Of a DNA stretch of 64,000 nucleotides, positions 18,156 to 26,562 are shown piece by piece. The notes under the pieces are model-generated. The model saw only the letters and a list, made by a program, of their open reading frames with translations. It was not told the DNA's origin and did no database searches. The translations under genes and the position numbers were made by a program. Location: NCBI GenBank assembly GCA_041402045.1, contig JAWKSZ010000029.1, positions 1 through 64,000 on the forward strand, read 5' to 3'. Position 1 is the first letter of the stretch; each line of letters opens with the position of its first letter. Source of the DNA: JAGQRJ01 sp041402045 (lineage in GTDB: Bacteria > Planctomycetota > J058).

Positions 18156-19466
18156 ATGGATCGGATCGGCGTCGTCGGGATCTCGTGGCGCTCGGGGGGA
18201 CCCGAGGCGCTCGCGCCGTTCACGCGGGGGCCCGCGGAGCGGGCGCGCATGCTGCCCGAGCTGGCCCAGGCGATCGGGTCGCCGGAGGTGTTCTACCTCG
18301 CGACCTGCAACCGGGTCGAGGTCGGCTTCGTGACCGACGGCAAGACCCCGCTCGGGGCCTACCGGCCCCGGGTGTTCCGCTACTTCACCGGGCGCGAGCC
18401 CGAGCCGGGGGAGGCCGAGCGCGTGTTCCGCGCCTGGGCCGGGGAGGGCGCGGCAGAGCACGTGTTCCTGGTGGGCGCCGGGCTCGACTCGGCGAAGGTC
18501 GGGGAGACCGAGATCGCGGGGCAGTTGCGTGAGGCGCTCAAGCACGCGCGCGCCGCCGGGACCTGTCGCCTGCGCCTGGGGCTCGTGCTCGAGGAGGGGC
18601 TCAAGGTCGCGAGCAGGGTCCACACCCTGACCGGGCTCAGCAGCGGGCGGATCTCGCTGGCGGAGATCGCCCTGGACCGGGTCCGCGGGCGGCTGAGTGA
18701 GACGCCTGGCTGTGTGGCCCTGGTCGGGGTCTCGGCCATGACCGAGCGCTGCGCCCGCGCGCTGATCGCCGAGGGCCACGCGGTGCTGGTGGTCAACCGC
18801 ACCCTGACCCGGGCCGAGGAGCTCGCGAGCTCCGTCGGCGCCCGCGCCCTGAGCCTGGAGGCCTTCCAGGCCGCCCCGCCCGGCGTGGAGGCGCTGGTGC
18901 TCGCGACCGGCGCCGACGGGCCGGTGTTGGGCAAGGCCGCCCTCGAGCGCCTCGCCGCGCAGGCGCCCTCGGGACGCCCGCCGCTGGCGGTGGACCTCGC
19001 GGTGAACCCCGACGTCGACCCCCAGGCGGCGCGGGAGGCCGGGGTGCCCCGGGTCCCGCTGCAGGAGGTGATCGACGAGGCCGCCTCGACCCGCGACCAG
19101 CGCCTGGTGGAAATGGCCGACGCGCGGGTGCTCGTGGACGAGGCCCTGGTCGCGTTTCGCCGGCGGCTGGCGCAGCGTGTGCTCGGCCCCGTCGTCGGCG
19201 CGATCCAGCGGCGCTACCTCGAGACCGCGCGCGCCGGGCTCGAGCGGCTGCTGAACAAGGAGCTCTCGGGGCTGGGCCCCGACGAGCGCCAGGCCGTCGA
19301 CCGCTGGCTCTCGACCTTGGCGCGGCGCTTCGCGCACCTCCCCAGCGAGGGGCTCAAGGGCGTGGCCTTCGAATACGGCGCGGGCGCGGTGGAGGCGTTC
19401 CTCGCCAAGGGCGCGCCGGAGCTGCTGCAGGTGCTCGAGGACCTCCCCGAGGACGACCCGCGGTGA
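18156..19466 (+). CDS. hemA: Glutamyl-tRNA reductase
   Basis: A 436-aa enzyme that reduces glutamyl-tRNA(Glu) to glutamate-1-semialdehyde, the first committed step of C5-pathway haem biosynthesis. YLATCNRVE carries the catalytic Cys51. A central GLDSAKVGETEIAGQ matches the family segment GLDSMVLGExQILGQ. An NADPH Rossmann region (VALVGVSAMTERCARAL) and the helical dimerisation domain follow. The stop overlaps the next start (GTGA at 19463-19466), so it is the first gene of a three-gene unit with a histidine kinase and a response regulator. Haem demand is plausible given the multihaem cytochrome 11 kb away. Confidence 0.93.
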   Translation: MDRIGVVGISWRSGGPEALAPFTRGPAERARMLPELAQAIGSPEVFYLATCNRVEVGFVTDGKTPLGAYRPRVFRYFTGREPEPGEAERVFRAWAGEGAAEHVFLVGAGLDSAKVGETEIAGQLREALKHARAAGTCRLRLGLVLEEGLKVASRVHTLTGLSSGRISLAEIALDRVRGRLSETPGCVALVGVSAMTERCARALIAEGHAVLVVNRTLTRAEELASSVGARALSLEAFQAAPPGVEALVLATGADGPVLGKAALERLAAQAPSGRPPLAVDLAVNPDVDPQAAREAGVPRVPLQEVIDEAASTRDQRLVEMADARVLVDEALVAFRRRLAQRVLGPVVGAIQRRYLETARAGLERLLNKELSGLGPDERQAVDRWLSTLARRFAHLPSEGLKGVAFEYGAGAVEAFLAKGAPELLQVLEDLPEDDPR

Positions 19467-20554
19467 AGAGCGCCGACCCCACCCGCCGCGTGCAGTTGAT
19501 CTACGGCTTCGTGCTGGTCGTGTGCGTGGCCCAGACCACCTGGTGGATCGTGGACCAGGCGCGCTTCACCGGCGAAGTGCGCGAGCAGGCCCAGGCCACC
19601 CTCGAGGCCGACGTGCTCCAGGCGCAGCTCCTGCTCGACGCGGGGGTCGACCCCCAGGCCGTCGACGAGGCGTTCCCGGATCTGGAGTTCGTGCCCGCGG
19701 GCCCACGGATCGACGCCGAGGCCCTGGCCGCGGCGGAGCGCCGCCTGCGCCGGCGGGTGGTGCGCTACGGCTGGGAGGGCAGCTTCTTCCTCGTGGTGCT
19801 CGTGATCGGGCTGATCGTGCTCCTGCGCACCCTGCGCCAGCGCGCGCGGCTGCTGCGCTGGCAGGAGAACTTCGTGGCGGCGGTGAGCCACGAGCTCAAG
19901 AGCCCGGTGGCCAGCATTCGCTTGACCGCCGAGACCCTGAGCCTGCGCGACCCGCCCAAGGAGCGCCGGGAGCAGCTCCTGCGCCGGATCCAGGAGGAGA
20001 CCGAGCGCCTGGAGACCACGACCACGAACCTCCTGGAGACGCGACGGCTGGAGGAGGGCGCCGCCAAGCGCGAGCCGCAGCCGCTGGACCTGGCCGAGGT
20101 CGTGGGCAAGGTGGTCGAGTCGCTGACGCCGTCCTTCAGCGCCTGCGGGGTCACGATCGTGGACGAGCTCCCGCGCGGGCTGGTGCTCCAGGGCGACCGC
20201 ACCGAGGTCCAGATCGTGGTCACGAACCTGCTCGACAACGCCGGCAAGGCGCTCGCCCAGTGCGACGGCCCCAAGGTGCACCTGCAGGGCGAGCGCACCG
20301 ACGACGGCTACGTGCGGTTGACGGTCAGCGACAACGGGGTGGGGTTCCCCAGCAGCGAGTCCAACCGGCTGTTCGTGAAGTTCTATCGCCTGGGGGACGA
20401 GCTGCGGCGCACCAGCCGCGGCGTGGGCCTGGGGCTCTACCTGGTGCGGAGCCTGGTCGAGTCCGGCGGCGGCAAGGTCTCTGCCACGAGCCCGGGGGTC
20501 GGCAAGGGCGCGACCTTCCAGGTGCTCTGGCCGGCGGCCAAGGAGGCAGCGTGA
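19463..20554 (+). CDS. Sensor histidine kinase, membrane-bound
   Basis: A 363-aa kinase that autophosphorylates and passes phosphate to the next gene product. Two membrane spans (about 11-30 and 105-122) bracket a ~75-aa extracytoplasmic sensor without a recognised fold. There is no clear HAMP domain. The H-box is SHELKSPVASIR (His near 143), the N-box is TNLLDNAGKA, and the G-boxes are DNGVGF and GVGLGLYLV. GTG 19463 overlaps the hemA stop and its own stop overlaps the response regulator start, so the three proteins are probably made together. Confidence 0.93.
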   Translation: MKSADPTRRVQLIYGFVLVVCVAQTTWWIVDQARFTGEVREQAQATLEADVLQAQLLLDAGVDPQAVDEAFPDLEFVPAGPRIDAEALAAAERRLRRRVVRYGWEGSFFLVVLVIGLIVLLRTLRQRARLLRWQENFVAAVSHELKSPVASIRLTAETLSLRDPPKERREQLLRRIQEETERLETTTTNLLETRRLEEGAAKREPQPLDLAEVVGKVVESLTPSFSACGVTIVDELPRGLVLQGDRTEVQIVVTNLLDNAGKALAQCDGPKVHLQGERTDDGYVRLTVSDNGVGFPSSESNRLFVKFYRLGDELRRTSRGVGLGLYLVRSLVESGGGKVSATSPGVGKGATFQVLWPAAKEAA

Positions 20555-21240
20555 GCGCGCGGATCCTGGTGGTCGAGGACGAGGCGAACCTGGCGTTGGG
20601 GATCCAGGAGAACCTCCAGGACGAGGGGCACGAGGTCGACGTGGCCCAGGACGGGGAGGCGGGGTTGGCTCGGGCGCTGGCCGAGCGCTACGACCTCGTG
20701 ATCCTGGACGTCATGATGCCCAAGCTCGACGGCTACGCGGTGTGCGAGGCGCTGCGGGCGCAGCGCAGCGACGTGCTGATCCTGTTCCTCACCGCCAAGG
20801 GCTCCGTCGCCGACCGGATCCAGGGTCTGGAGAAGGGCGGGGACGACTACTTGTCCAAGCCCTTCAGCCTGCGCGAGCTCCTGCTGCGGGTGAACTCGCT
20901 GCTGCGGCGCAGGCCGCAGTCGCCGGCGGCCGGGGAGCCGCCGCTCGTGTTCGGCGGCAACACCGTGGACCTCGTCGCGTATCGCGCGATCGCCTGGGAC
21001 GGGACCGAGCACCCGCTGCAGCAGAAGGAGGTCGCGCTCCTGCGCGCCCTCGCCGCGCGGCCGCGGGAGGTGGTCACCCGCGAGGAGGCGCTGGAGGCGG
21101 TCTACGGCCACGACCCGCACCCCGGGAGCCGGGTGCTGCTCGAGCTCATGGCCGGGCTCTGCGCGCGCCTCGAGCGCGACCCGGGGCAGCCGCAGCACCT
21201 CACGACGGTGCGGGGGGTGGGGTTCCGCTTCGAGCCCTGA
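20551..21240 (+). CDS. OmpR/PhoB-family response regulator
   Basis: A 229-aa two-domain regulator. The receiver has VVEDE, the phospho-acceptor in LVILDVMMPKLDG (Asp near 51), the Thr of FLTAKG and the Lys of YLSKPF. The C-terminal winged helix ends with TVRGVGFRFEP, the standard OmpR-type hairpin. Start GTG 20551 overlaps the kinase stop (GTGA). It ends 6 nt from the convergent enoyl-CoA hydratase gene. Targets are unknown; the link to hemA suggests redox, haem or respiration control. Confidence 0.93.
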   Translation: MSARILVVEDEANLALGIQENLQDEGHEVDVAQDGEAGLARALAERYDLVILDVMMPKLDGYAVCEALRAQRSDVLILFLTAKGSVADRIQGLEKGGDDYLSKPFSLRELLLRVNSLLRRRPQSPAAGEPPLVFGGNTVDLVAYRAIAWDGTEHPLQQKEVALLRALAARPREVVTREEALEAVYGHDPHPGSRVLLELMAGLCARLERDPGQPQHLTTVRGVGFRFEP

Positions 21241-21246
21241 GCGGGG

Positions 21247-21942
21247 CTACTTCCCCAGCGCCTTGCGCACGAAGGCCTTGACCTCGGGGGTCACCCAGGC
21301 GGGGACGACCTCCTCCAGGAACGCGCGCTCCTCGGACTCGACCACCCGCGCGACCCCTGCGCGGAGGGTCGCCTTGGCGGCCGCGTAGGCCGGCGCGGGG
21401 TAGGCGGCCCGCGCCGCGAGGCGCTCCTGGGCGCGCGCCAGCGGGTCGGGGGCGAGCTCGTCGACGAGGCCCAGGGCCAGCGCCTGCTCCGGGGCGTAGA
21501 GCCCGGCGTCGAGCACGATCCGGTCGAGGAGCGGGAGCTGATGGCGCAGCATGCGCAGCAGCCGCTGGGGGAAGCGCAGCCCGAGGGCGACCTCGTTCAG
21601 CCCGATCCGGGCCTTGGGGTTCGCGGTCCCGACCCGCCAGTCGCAGCACAGCGCGAGCACGCAGCCGCCGGCGATCGCGTGGCCGTTGACGCAGGCGACC
21701 GTCGGTCCGGGGTAGTCGAACAAGAGCGCCGAGAGCGCGCCCAGGCGCTCGAGGAACCCGCGCATGCCCTCGAGGTCGAGCTCCAGCAGCTCCTTCAGGT
21801 TCAGGCCCGCCGAGAACGCGTCGCCGGAGCCGGTGAGCAGCACCGGCTCACCGCCAGCGGCCTCGAGCTCCGCGTGCAGGTGCGCCATGAGCTCGCTGCC
21901 CAGCGCGTTCTTCCCCGGTCCCTCGATCGTGATCGTGCGCAC
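21247..21942 (-). CDS. Enoyl-CoA hydratase/isomerase family protein
   Basis: A 231-aa crotonase-fold protein. The oxyanion-hole segments are GSGDAFSAGLNLKELLE and HAIAGGCVLALCCDWRVG. The positions of the two catalytic Glu of true enoyl-CoA hydratases are not clearly conserved, so isomerase or another crotonase reaction is possible. GTG 21942 is chosen over the upstream ATG 21996 because AGGAGG (21949-21954) lies 7 nt before it and the crotonase N-terminus (RTITIEGPGKNAL) begins there. The longer form would read into a dispersed repeat. Confidence 0.85.
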   Translation of the reverse strand: MRTITIEGPGKNALGSELMAHLHAELEAAGGEPVLLTGSGDAFSAGLNLKELLELDLEGMRGFLERLGALSALLFDYPGPTVACVNGHAIAGGCVLALCCDWRVGTANPKARIGLNEVALGLRFPQRLLRMLRHQLPLLDRIVLDAGLYAPEQALALGLVDELAPDPLARAQERLAARAAYPAPAYAAAKATLRAGVARVVESEERAFLEEVVPAWVTPEVKAFVRKALGK

Positions 21943-21956
21943 GTCCCACCTCCTAG

Positions 21957-22083
21957 TTTCAGGGGGTCTGTCCCAGACCCCTCGGGCTCGGGGCAAAGCC
22001 CCTCGCCCTCACCCCAAGGGGCTCGCGCGCGCTTCGCGCGCTCGCGGCTGTCGCCGCTCGCCGGGCGCGCCCAAGAAGCCAGT
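21957..22083 (+). repeat. Structured intergenic repeat element, copy B
   Basis: It begins TTTCAGGGGG. Stem 1 pairs 21963-21970 with 21974-21981 (loop TCC). GGGGC-AAA-GCCCC follows, then CCCCAAGGGG, a GCGCGCG-CTT-CGCGCGC stem, GCGGC-TGTC-GCCGC, and a closing CTCGCCGGGCGC. Relative to copy A, two pairs of stem 1 have changed on both sides. Confidence 0.75.
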
Positions 22084-22184
22084 TTAGCTCGCATTCTGGG
22101 GCTCGCTCGCGGCCGGGACGCACGAGGGGAAGGCAGGCCGCCAACACCACACGTGACGTCGCCGCGCGCTGCGACGCCGCTTCC

Positions 22185-22325
22185 GGGCGCGCAGGAGGCG
22201 CCCGGCGAGCGGCGTGAGCCGCGAGCGCGCAGCCGCCGGCGGAGCCGGCGGCGAGCCCCTTGGGGGTGAGCCCGAGGGGCTTTGCCCCGAGGGCGAGGGG
22301 GTCTGGGACAGACCCCCTGGAAATG
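22185..22325 (-). repeat. Structured intergenic repeat element, copy C (inverted)
   Basis: The same hairpin order as copy B read on the minus strand from 22325, with stem 1 GGGGGTCTG-TCC-CAGACCCCC and a variable stem GCCGCCGGC-TCC-GCCGGCGGC. About 100 bases of unique sequence separate it from copy B. Confidence 0.75.
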
Positions 22326-22352
22326 CGAGGCTCGCCGACGCGGAGGTGGCGC

Positions 22353-23897
22353 ATGGCACCGTGGGTGTGGGTTCTGACCGGCGTTGGGGCGCTCTTGCTC
22401 CTGGTGGCCCTCTACGACGTGTTCCAGAAGAAGCACGCGATCCTCAGGAACTTCCCGATCATCGGTCACTTCCGCTACTGGCTGGAAATGATCGGGCCCG
22501 AGCTGCGGCAGTACATCGTGACCGACAACGACGAGGAGCGCCCCTTCAGCCGCGACCAGCGCCGCTGGGTCTACGCCTCGGCCAAGCAGGAGAACGCCTA
22601 CTTCGGCTTCGGCACCGACAACGACCTCGAGCAGACCGCCAACTACATCGTGCTCAAGCACGCGACCTTCCCCCTGCTCGAGAAGCACGAGGGCGACCCC
22701 GGCTACGAGCCCCTGCACCCGCTCCCCTGCGCCAAGGTGTTGGGTGCCGCACGCGGGCGGGCCAAGGCCTTCCGCCCGCGCTCGATCGTGAACGTCTCGG
22801 CCATGAGCTACGGCTCGCTGGGGTCCAGCGCGGTCGAGGCGATCAACCGCGGCTGCGCCCTGGCGGGCTGCCTGCACAACACCGGCGAGGGCGGGATCTC
22901 ACCCCACCACAAGCACGGCGGCGACCTGATCTGGCAGCTCGGCACCGGCTACTTCGGCGCGCGCAACCCGGACGGGAGCTTCTCGCTGGAGAAGCTCGTC
23001 GAGCGCGCCGCCCAGGCGCAGGTGCGCGCGATCGAGGTCAAGCTCAGCCAGGGCGCCAAGCCCGGGCTCGGCGGCGTGCTGCCCGCGGCCAAGGTCACCC
23101 GCGAGGTGTCCGAGATCCGCGGGATCCCGATCGGCCAGGCCTGCCTCAGCCCCTCGGCCCACCGCGCGTTCAGGGACGTGGACGGGCTGCTCGACTTCGT
23201 AGAGCGGATCGCCGAGGCCACCGGGCTCCCGGTGGGGATCAAGTCCGCGGTGGGCGACATGAAGTTCTGGGCCGAGCTCGCCCAGCGCATGGCCGACGAC
23301 CCGGGGCGCGGGGTGGACTACATTCAGATCGACGGCGGCGAGGGCGGGACCGGCGCGGCGCCCCTGGCCTTCTCCGACCACGTGGCCCTGCCCTTCAAGC
23401 TCGGCTTCACCCGGGTCTACCGCGAGTTCGCGCAGCGCGGGATCACCGACAAGCTCCTGTTCGCGGGCTCGGGCAAGTTGGGCTTCCCCGAGGGGGCGCT
23501 CCTCGCCATGAGCCTCGGCTGCGACATGGTCCACGTGGCGCGCGAGGCCATGCTCGCGATCGGCTGCATTCAAGCCCAGCGCTGCCACACCGGGCACTGC
23601 CCGGCCGGGGTCGCGACCCAGAACACGTGGCTCATGCGCGGGCTCGACCCCACGCTCAAGGCCGCGCGGCTGGCGAACTACGTGGCCACCCTGCGCAAGG
23701 AGCTGACCCGCATGAGCTACGCCGCGGGCGTGCCGCACCCGGCCTTCGTGACCCCGGACGCCCTCGAGATCCTCGACGACTCCTTCGGCTCGCGCACGGC
23801 GGCCGAGGTGTTCCGCTACGAGGACGGGTGGGGGCGCCCCTCGCCCGCGCAGCTCGACGCCTTGCTCCAGGAGCTCGGCGCCGCGCACCACGCCTGA
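22353..23897 (+). CDS. FMN-binding glutamate synthase family protein (GltB2-like)
   Basis: A 514-aa homologue of the FMN/FeS barrel of glutamate synthase. One N-terminal membrane span (about 4-20) precedes it. FMN-barrel signatures include NVSAMSYGSLGSSAVEA, NTGEGGISPHH, GIKSAVGDMKFWAEL and QIDGGEGGTGAAP. The 3Fe-4S Cys cluster is in GCIQAQRCHTGHCPAGV. There is no glutaminase domain, so the amino donor is unknown; such stand-alone proteins are often annotated as glutamate synthases without proof. ATG 22353 has GGAGG 7 nt upstream. It diverges from the hydratase gene across two inverted repeat elements and converges on prkA across a MITE. Confidence 0.92.
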   Translation: MAPWVWVLTGVGALLLLVALYDVFQKKHAILRNFPIIGHFRYWLEMIGPELRQYIVTDNDEERPFSRDQRRWVYASAKQENAYFGFGTDNDLEQTANYIVLKHATFPLLEKHEGDPGYEPLHPLPCAKVLGAARGRAKAFRPRSIVNVSAMSYGSLGSSAVEAINRGCALAGCLHNTGEGGISPHHKHGGDLIWQLGTGYFGARNPDGSFSLEKLVERAAQAQVRAIEVKLSQGAKPGLGGVLPAAKVTREVSEIRGIPIGQACLSPSAHRAFRDVDGLLDFVERIAEATGLPVGIKSAVGDMKFWAELAQRMADDPGRGVDYIQIDGGEGGTGAAPLAFSDHVALPFKLGFTRVYREFAQRGITDKLLFAGSGKLGFPEGALLAMSLGCDMVHVAREAMLAIGCIQAQRCHTGHCPAGVATQNTWLMRGLDPTLKAARLANYVATLRKELTRMSYAAGVPHPAFVTPDALEILDDSFGSRTAAEVFRYEDGWGRPSPAQLDALLQELGAAHHA

Positions 23898-23910
23898 GCG
23901 CGCGCGGGGC

Positions 23911-24071
23911 TAGTGCTGTGCGTCAGAAGTTTCGGTACAGGTCGCGCAGCAATCGTCGTCCCTGGCAAGGCGTGAGGAGGGAGCAATGCGGGCCATTGTG
24001 ACCGACGAACAACACAGCCAGGGGCGGCGAGGGCAAGCGAGATGTACCGGAACTTCTGACGTGCAGCACTA
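23911..24071. mobile_element. MITE with 28-bp terminal inverted repeats
   Basis: The left end (23912-23939) and the complement of the right end (24043-24070) match at 25 of 28 bases; both start AGTGCTG and share CGTCAGAAGTT. A TA lies at each boundary (23911-23912, 24070-24071), as expected for IS630/mariner-type target duplication, leaving a 157-bp element. Further inside, 23954-23967 can pair with the GCCAGGGGCGGCGA segment near 24017-24030, and CAATG-CGGGC-CATTG caps the fold, so the whole element is one long imperfect hairpin. No ORF is supported. It separates two convergent genes. Confidence 0.8.
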
Positions 24072-26327
24072 GTCCTTGCCCTGGTGGCGGAGCACGTAGA
24101 CCAGGGCCTCCTTGGCGCAGACCTCTTCGTAGCCGATCGCGGCCAGGCGCTCGAAGGCGTCGACCACGCGCTGCTGATCGACCTCGTCCACCCGCGCCCA
24201 GTCGTCGGTACCGTAGCGCAGGAGCTGGGTCTGGAACTTGCTGATCGCCGCCTCGCGCTCCTTGTGATAGTGCGCGCGCAGGGCGCCGAAGATGTCCGAG
24301 AAGATCTCGCGGTAGGCCACGGGCTTGCCGGGGTTGTCGATCACCCAGGCCGCGATCCTGAGGATCAAGCCCTTGCGGTACTCCTTGGGTTTGGTGTCCC
24401 CGATCCCGACCCGCGCCTCGACGCGCTCCATGAGCTGGGTCGAGGCCGGCTCCAGGCGCTGGGTGTGAGGGTTCAGCACCTTCTCGTTGGCGTCGAAGGC
24501 GCGCACGTGCTGGAAGTAGTCCTCGAACAGCTGCTCGTAGGCGCCCTCGGTGACCAGGGCCAGGGCCTGGTGGACCTCGTTGCGCACCAGGCGCCGATAC
24601 TCGCTCTCGGCGTAGTCGGTGAGCGCGTCGACGTCGTTGTAGTCGCCGTCGGGGTCGAGGCGCAGGAACTCGTAGAGCCGGCGGTCGGCGGCGAGGGCGC
24701 GGATCGCCTTGAGCACGGCCAGAGGGGAGAGGCACGGCGACTCCTCGTCGAGGACCGCGTCCTGGAGCAGGGTCTTGACCTCCCGCGGGCTCGCGCCGCG
24801 CCGGCCTTCGTAGGCCGTGTCGGGGAGCCCTTCGAACTCCTCCTCGACCACGTCCCACTCGGTGGCGAGCTCCTCCAGGTGGCGCAGCAGCTCGCGGCGC
24901 TCGGCGTCGCTCCAGCCCTCGGGGGCGGTGCCGTCGTTGTAGAGGTGGGCCTTCTCCAGCGGGTTCAGGCGCGCGACCAGGGGCTTTATGTCGCCGGTGT
25001 AGTGGTCGGGCTGGGGCCGGCGCAGGCGGGTCAGCACCGCCCACAGCGCGGCGATCCGCGTGGTGTGGGGGGCGATCGGCTTGTGGTTCGCGATCGAGGT
25101 GATCTCCCGCGCGTAGATCTGCTCCTCGATCGACCAGCGCAGGAGGTAGGGCGCGCGCACCAGCTCGAAGCGCCCCTTGAACGAGGGGAAGTCCGGGTTG
25201 CGCTTGAACAGCGTCATGTTCTTCTCGTTGGAGGTCGCGAACAGGACGCAGTCGAGCTCGGCGCTGGCGTCGGGCAGGCTGATCGTGCCCTTCTCGCTGG
25301 TCGTGAGCAGGTATTTGCTCAGCTCCAGCGGGCGCTTGAAGAAGTCGGAGTATTCGACCAGCCCGCGGTTGGCGTCGACGAGGTCGCCCGAGAGCTCGCT
25401 CAGGCTCGACTGGCTGAGCATGGGGGGCAGGCGGTAGCTCTTCTCCAGGTTCAGCGGGCGCGAGCCCGCGTCGACGTTGCGCTGGGGCTGGATCACCACC
25501 GCGCAGCGGCGGTAGCGGCGGCTGACGTAGAGCCGCTCGACCTGCACGTGGTCGTAGACCCGAGGCAGGTCGCCCTTCCGCGCGTTGACCAGCGCGTCGA
25601 AGATCGGGCGGTTCTTGGGGCTGAGGTCGCCCTCGCGCAGCACGTCGGGCAGGCGGAAGGGCTGCTTGGCGGCGGCGAAGGCCTTCTGCAACAGCTCGAG
25701 CCGGTCGCCGGCCGGGATCAGGAGCAGGGGGTGGTCCTTCAGGTCGGGGCCCAGCTTGAAGCTGATCTGGTCGGGCTCGAGGTAGGCCAGCGAGCTGCCG
25801 CCGGCGGGCGGGTCCTTCTCGAGGAAGCCGAAGCTCGCGCCCTCGGGGCGGTCGCTGAACACCCAGTTGAAGGTGTAGAGCACCCCCTCGGGCAGGCTGG
25901 AGTAATGCTCCATGCCCGCGGTCATGCACTCGACGAAGGTCGACTTGGCGGTGCCGTTGGGGCCGTGGAGCATGATCAGCTTGTCGACGCGGCCGCGCTC
26001 GCAGAAGGTCGTGAGCTCCTTGTAGACCTCGTTCTGCAGCGTCTCCTGGCCCAGGACCCGGGTCTTGTGCCCGTTGAACTCGGCGTCGAACAGCTTGAAC
26101 CGGCGCTGGCGCCCGCGCGGCGTCTGCACGGTGGTCGTGCCGAAGTGGTCGAACAGGTCGCGCAGGTAGAGCGCCGCGTTGCGGGTGTGCCGGGCGGGGT
26201 CTTCGAGCACCAGCTCCAGGTACTCCGGGAACGAGAGGATCGTGCGCTGCGTCTCGAACCGCTCGCAGCTCGTTTGGCGCAGCTCGTCGAGGAGCTTCTT
26301 GGCGGGGGTGTCGAGGCTCTGCGTCAC
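24069..26327 (-). CDS. prkA: PrkA-type AAA/serine protein kinase
   Basis: A 752-aa protein of the PrkA family, longer than the ~640 aa of the E. coli and Bacillus proteins. The AAA part has the Walker A sequence GPNGTAKST (122-130). FATSNEKNMTLFKRNP and the IEEQIYAREI region are family-typical, and the C-terminus is helical. PrkA proteins act in starvation and stress adaptation, usually beside yhbH and spoVR, which are absent here. GTG 26327 follows AGGAGGGC, and TAGACT lies 17 nt upstream. The stop TAG is formed at the edge of the MITE and would also be TAG without it. It diverges from an rdgC-like operon. Confidence 0.88.
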   Translation of the reverse strand: MTQSLDTPAKKLLDELRQTSCERFETQRTILSFPEYLELVLEDPARHTRNAALYLRDLFDHFGTTTVQTPRGRQRRFKLFDAEFNGHKTRVLGQETLQNEVYKELTTFCERGRVDKLIMLHGPNGTAKSTFVECMTAGMEHYSSLPEGVLYTFNWVFSDRPEGASFGFLEKDPPAGGSSLAYLEPDQISFKLGPDLKDHPLLLIPAGDRLELLQKAFAAAKQPFRLPDVLREGDLSPKNRPIFDALVNARKGDLPRVYDHVQVERLYVSRRYRRCAVVIQPQRNVDAGSRPLNLEKSYRLPPMLSQSSLSELSGDLVDANRGLVEYSDFFKRPLELSKYLLTTSEKGTISLPDASAELDCVLFATSNEKNMTLFKRNPDFPSFKGRFELVRAPYLLRWSIEEQIYAREITSIANHKPIAPHTTRIAALWAVLTRLRRPQPDHYTGDIKPLVARLNPLEKAHLYNDGTAPEGWSDAERRELLRHLEELATEWDVVEEEFEGLPDTAYEGRRGASPREVKTLLQDAVLDEESPCLSPLAVLKAIRALAADRRLYEFLRLDPDGDYNDVDALTDYAESEYRRLVRNEVHQALALVTEGAYEQLFEDYFQHVRAFDANEKVLNPHTQRLEPASTQLMERVEARVGIGDTKPKEYRKGLILRIAAWVIDNPGKPVAYREIFSDIFGALRAHYHKEREAAISKFQTQLLRYGTDDWARVDEVDQQRVVDAFERLAAIGYEEVCAKEALVYVLRHQGKD

Positions 26328-26562
26328 GCGCCCTCCTGCTCCTGAGTCTAGCGCCAATCCTCGGGGGATTCTGCGGCGGGGGACGCGAGGAGGTGGGGGC
26401 GCTAACCCGCCACGGAGCCGGGACATCGGAGAACCATCCCGGGGATGTCGGATGGCCTGCGTAGAGTGGGGCGCGTTGCCCGCTGGGCCAGCTCCCATGC
26501 GGCTTCCCGCACACTCCCTGCTCCTCGCCCGACGCTAGTTCGGCGACAGAAAGGACCCTCCC

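Noticed and set aside
23911..24071. Inverted-repeat region considered as a plain rho-independent terminator
   Set aside because: The 28-bp ends with TA on both sides and the nested inner arms are more than a terminator needs; a terminator role is kept as secondary.
24084..26345. Plus-strand ORF of 753 codons opposite prkA
   Set aside because: Shadow; the minus strand has the Walker A motif and PrkA signatures.
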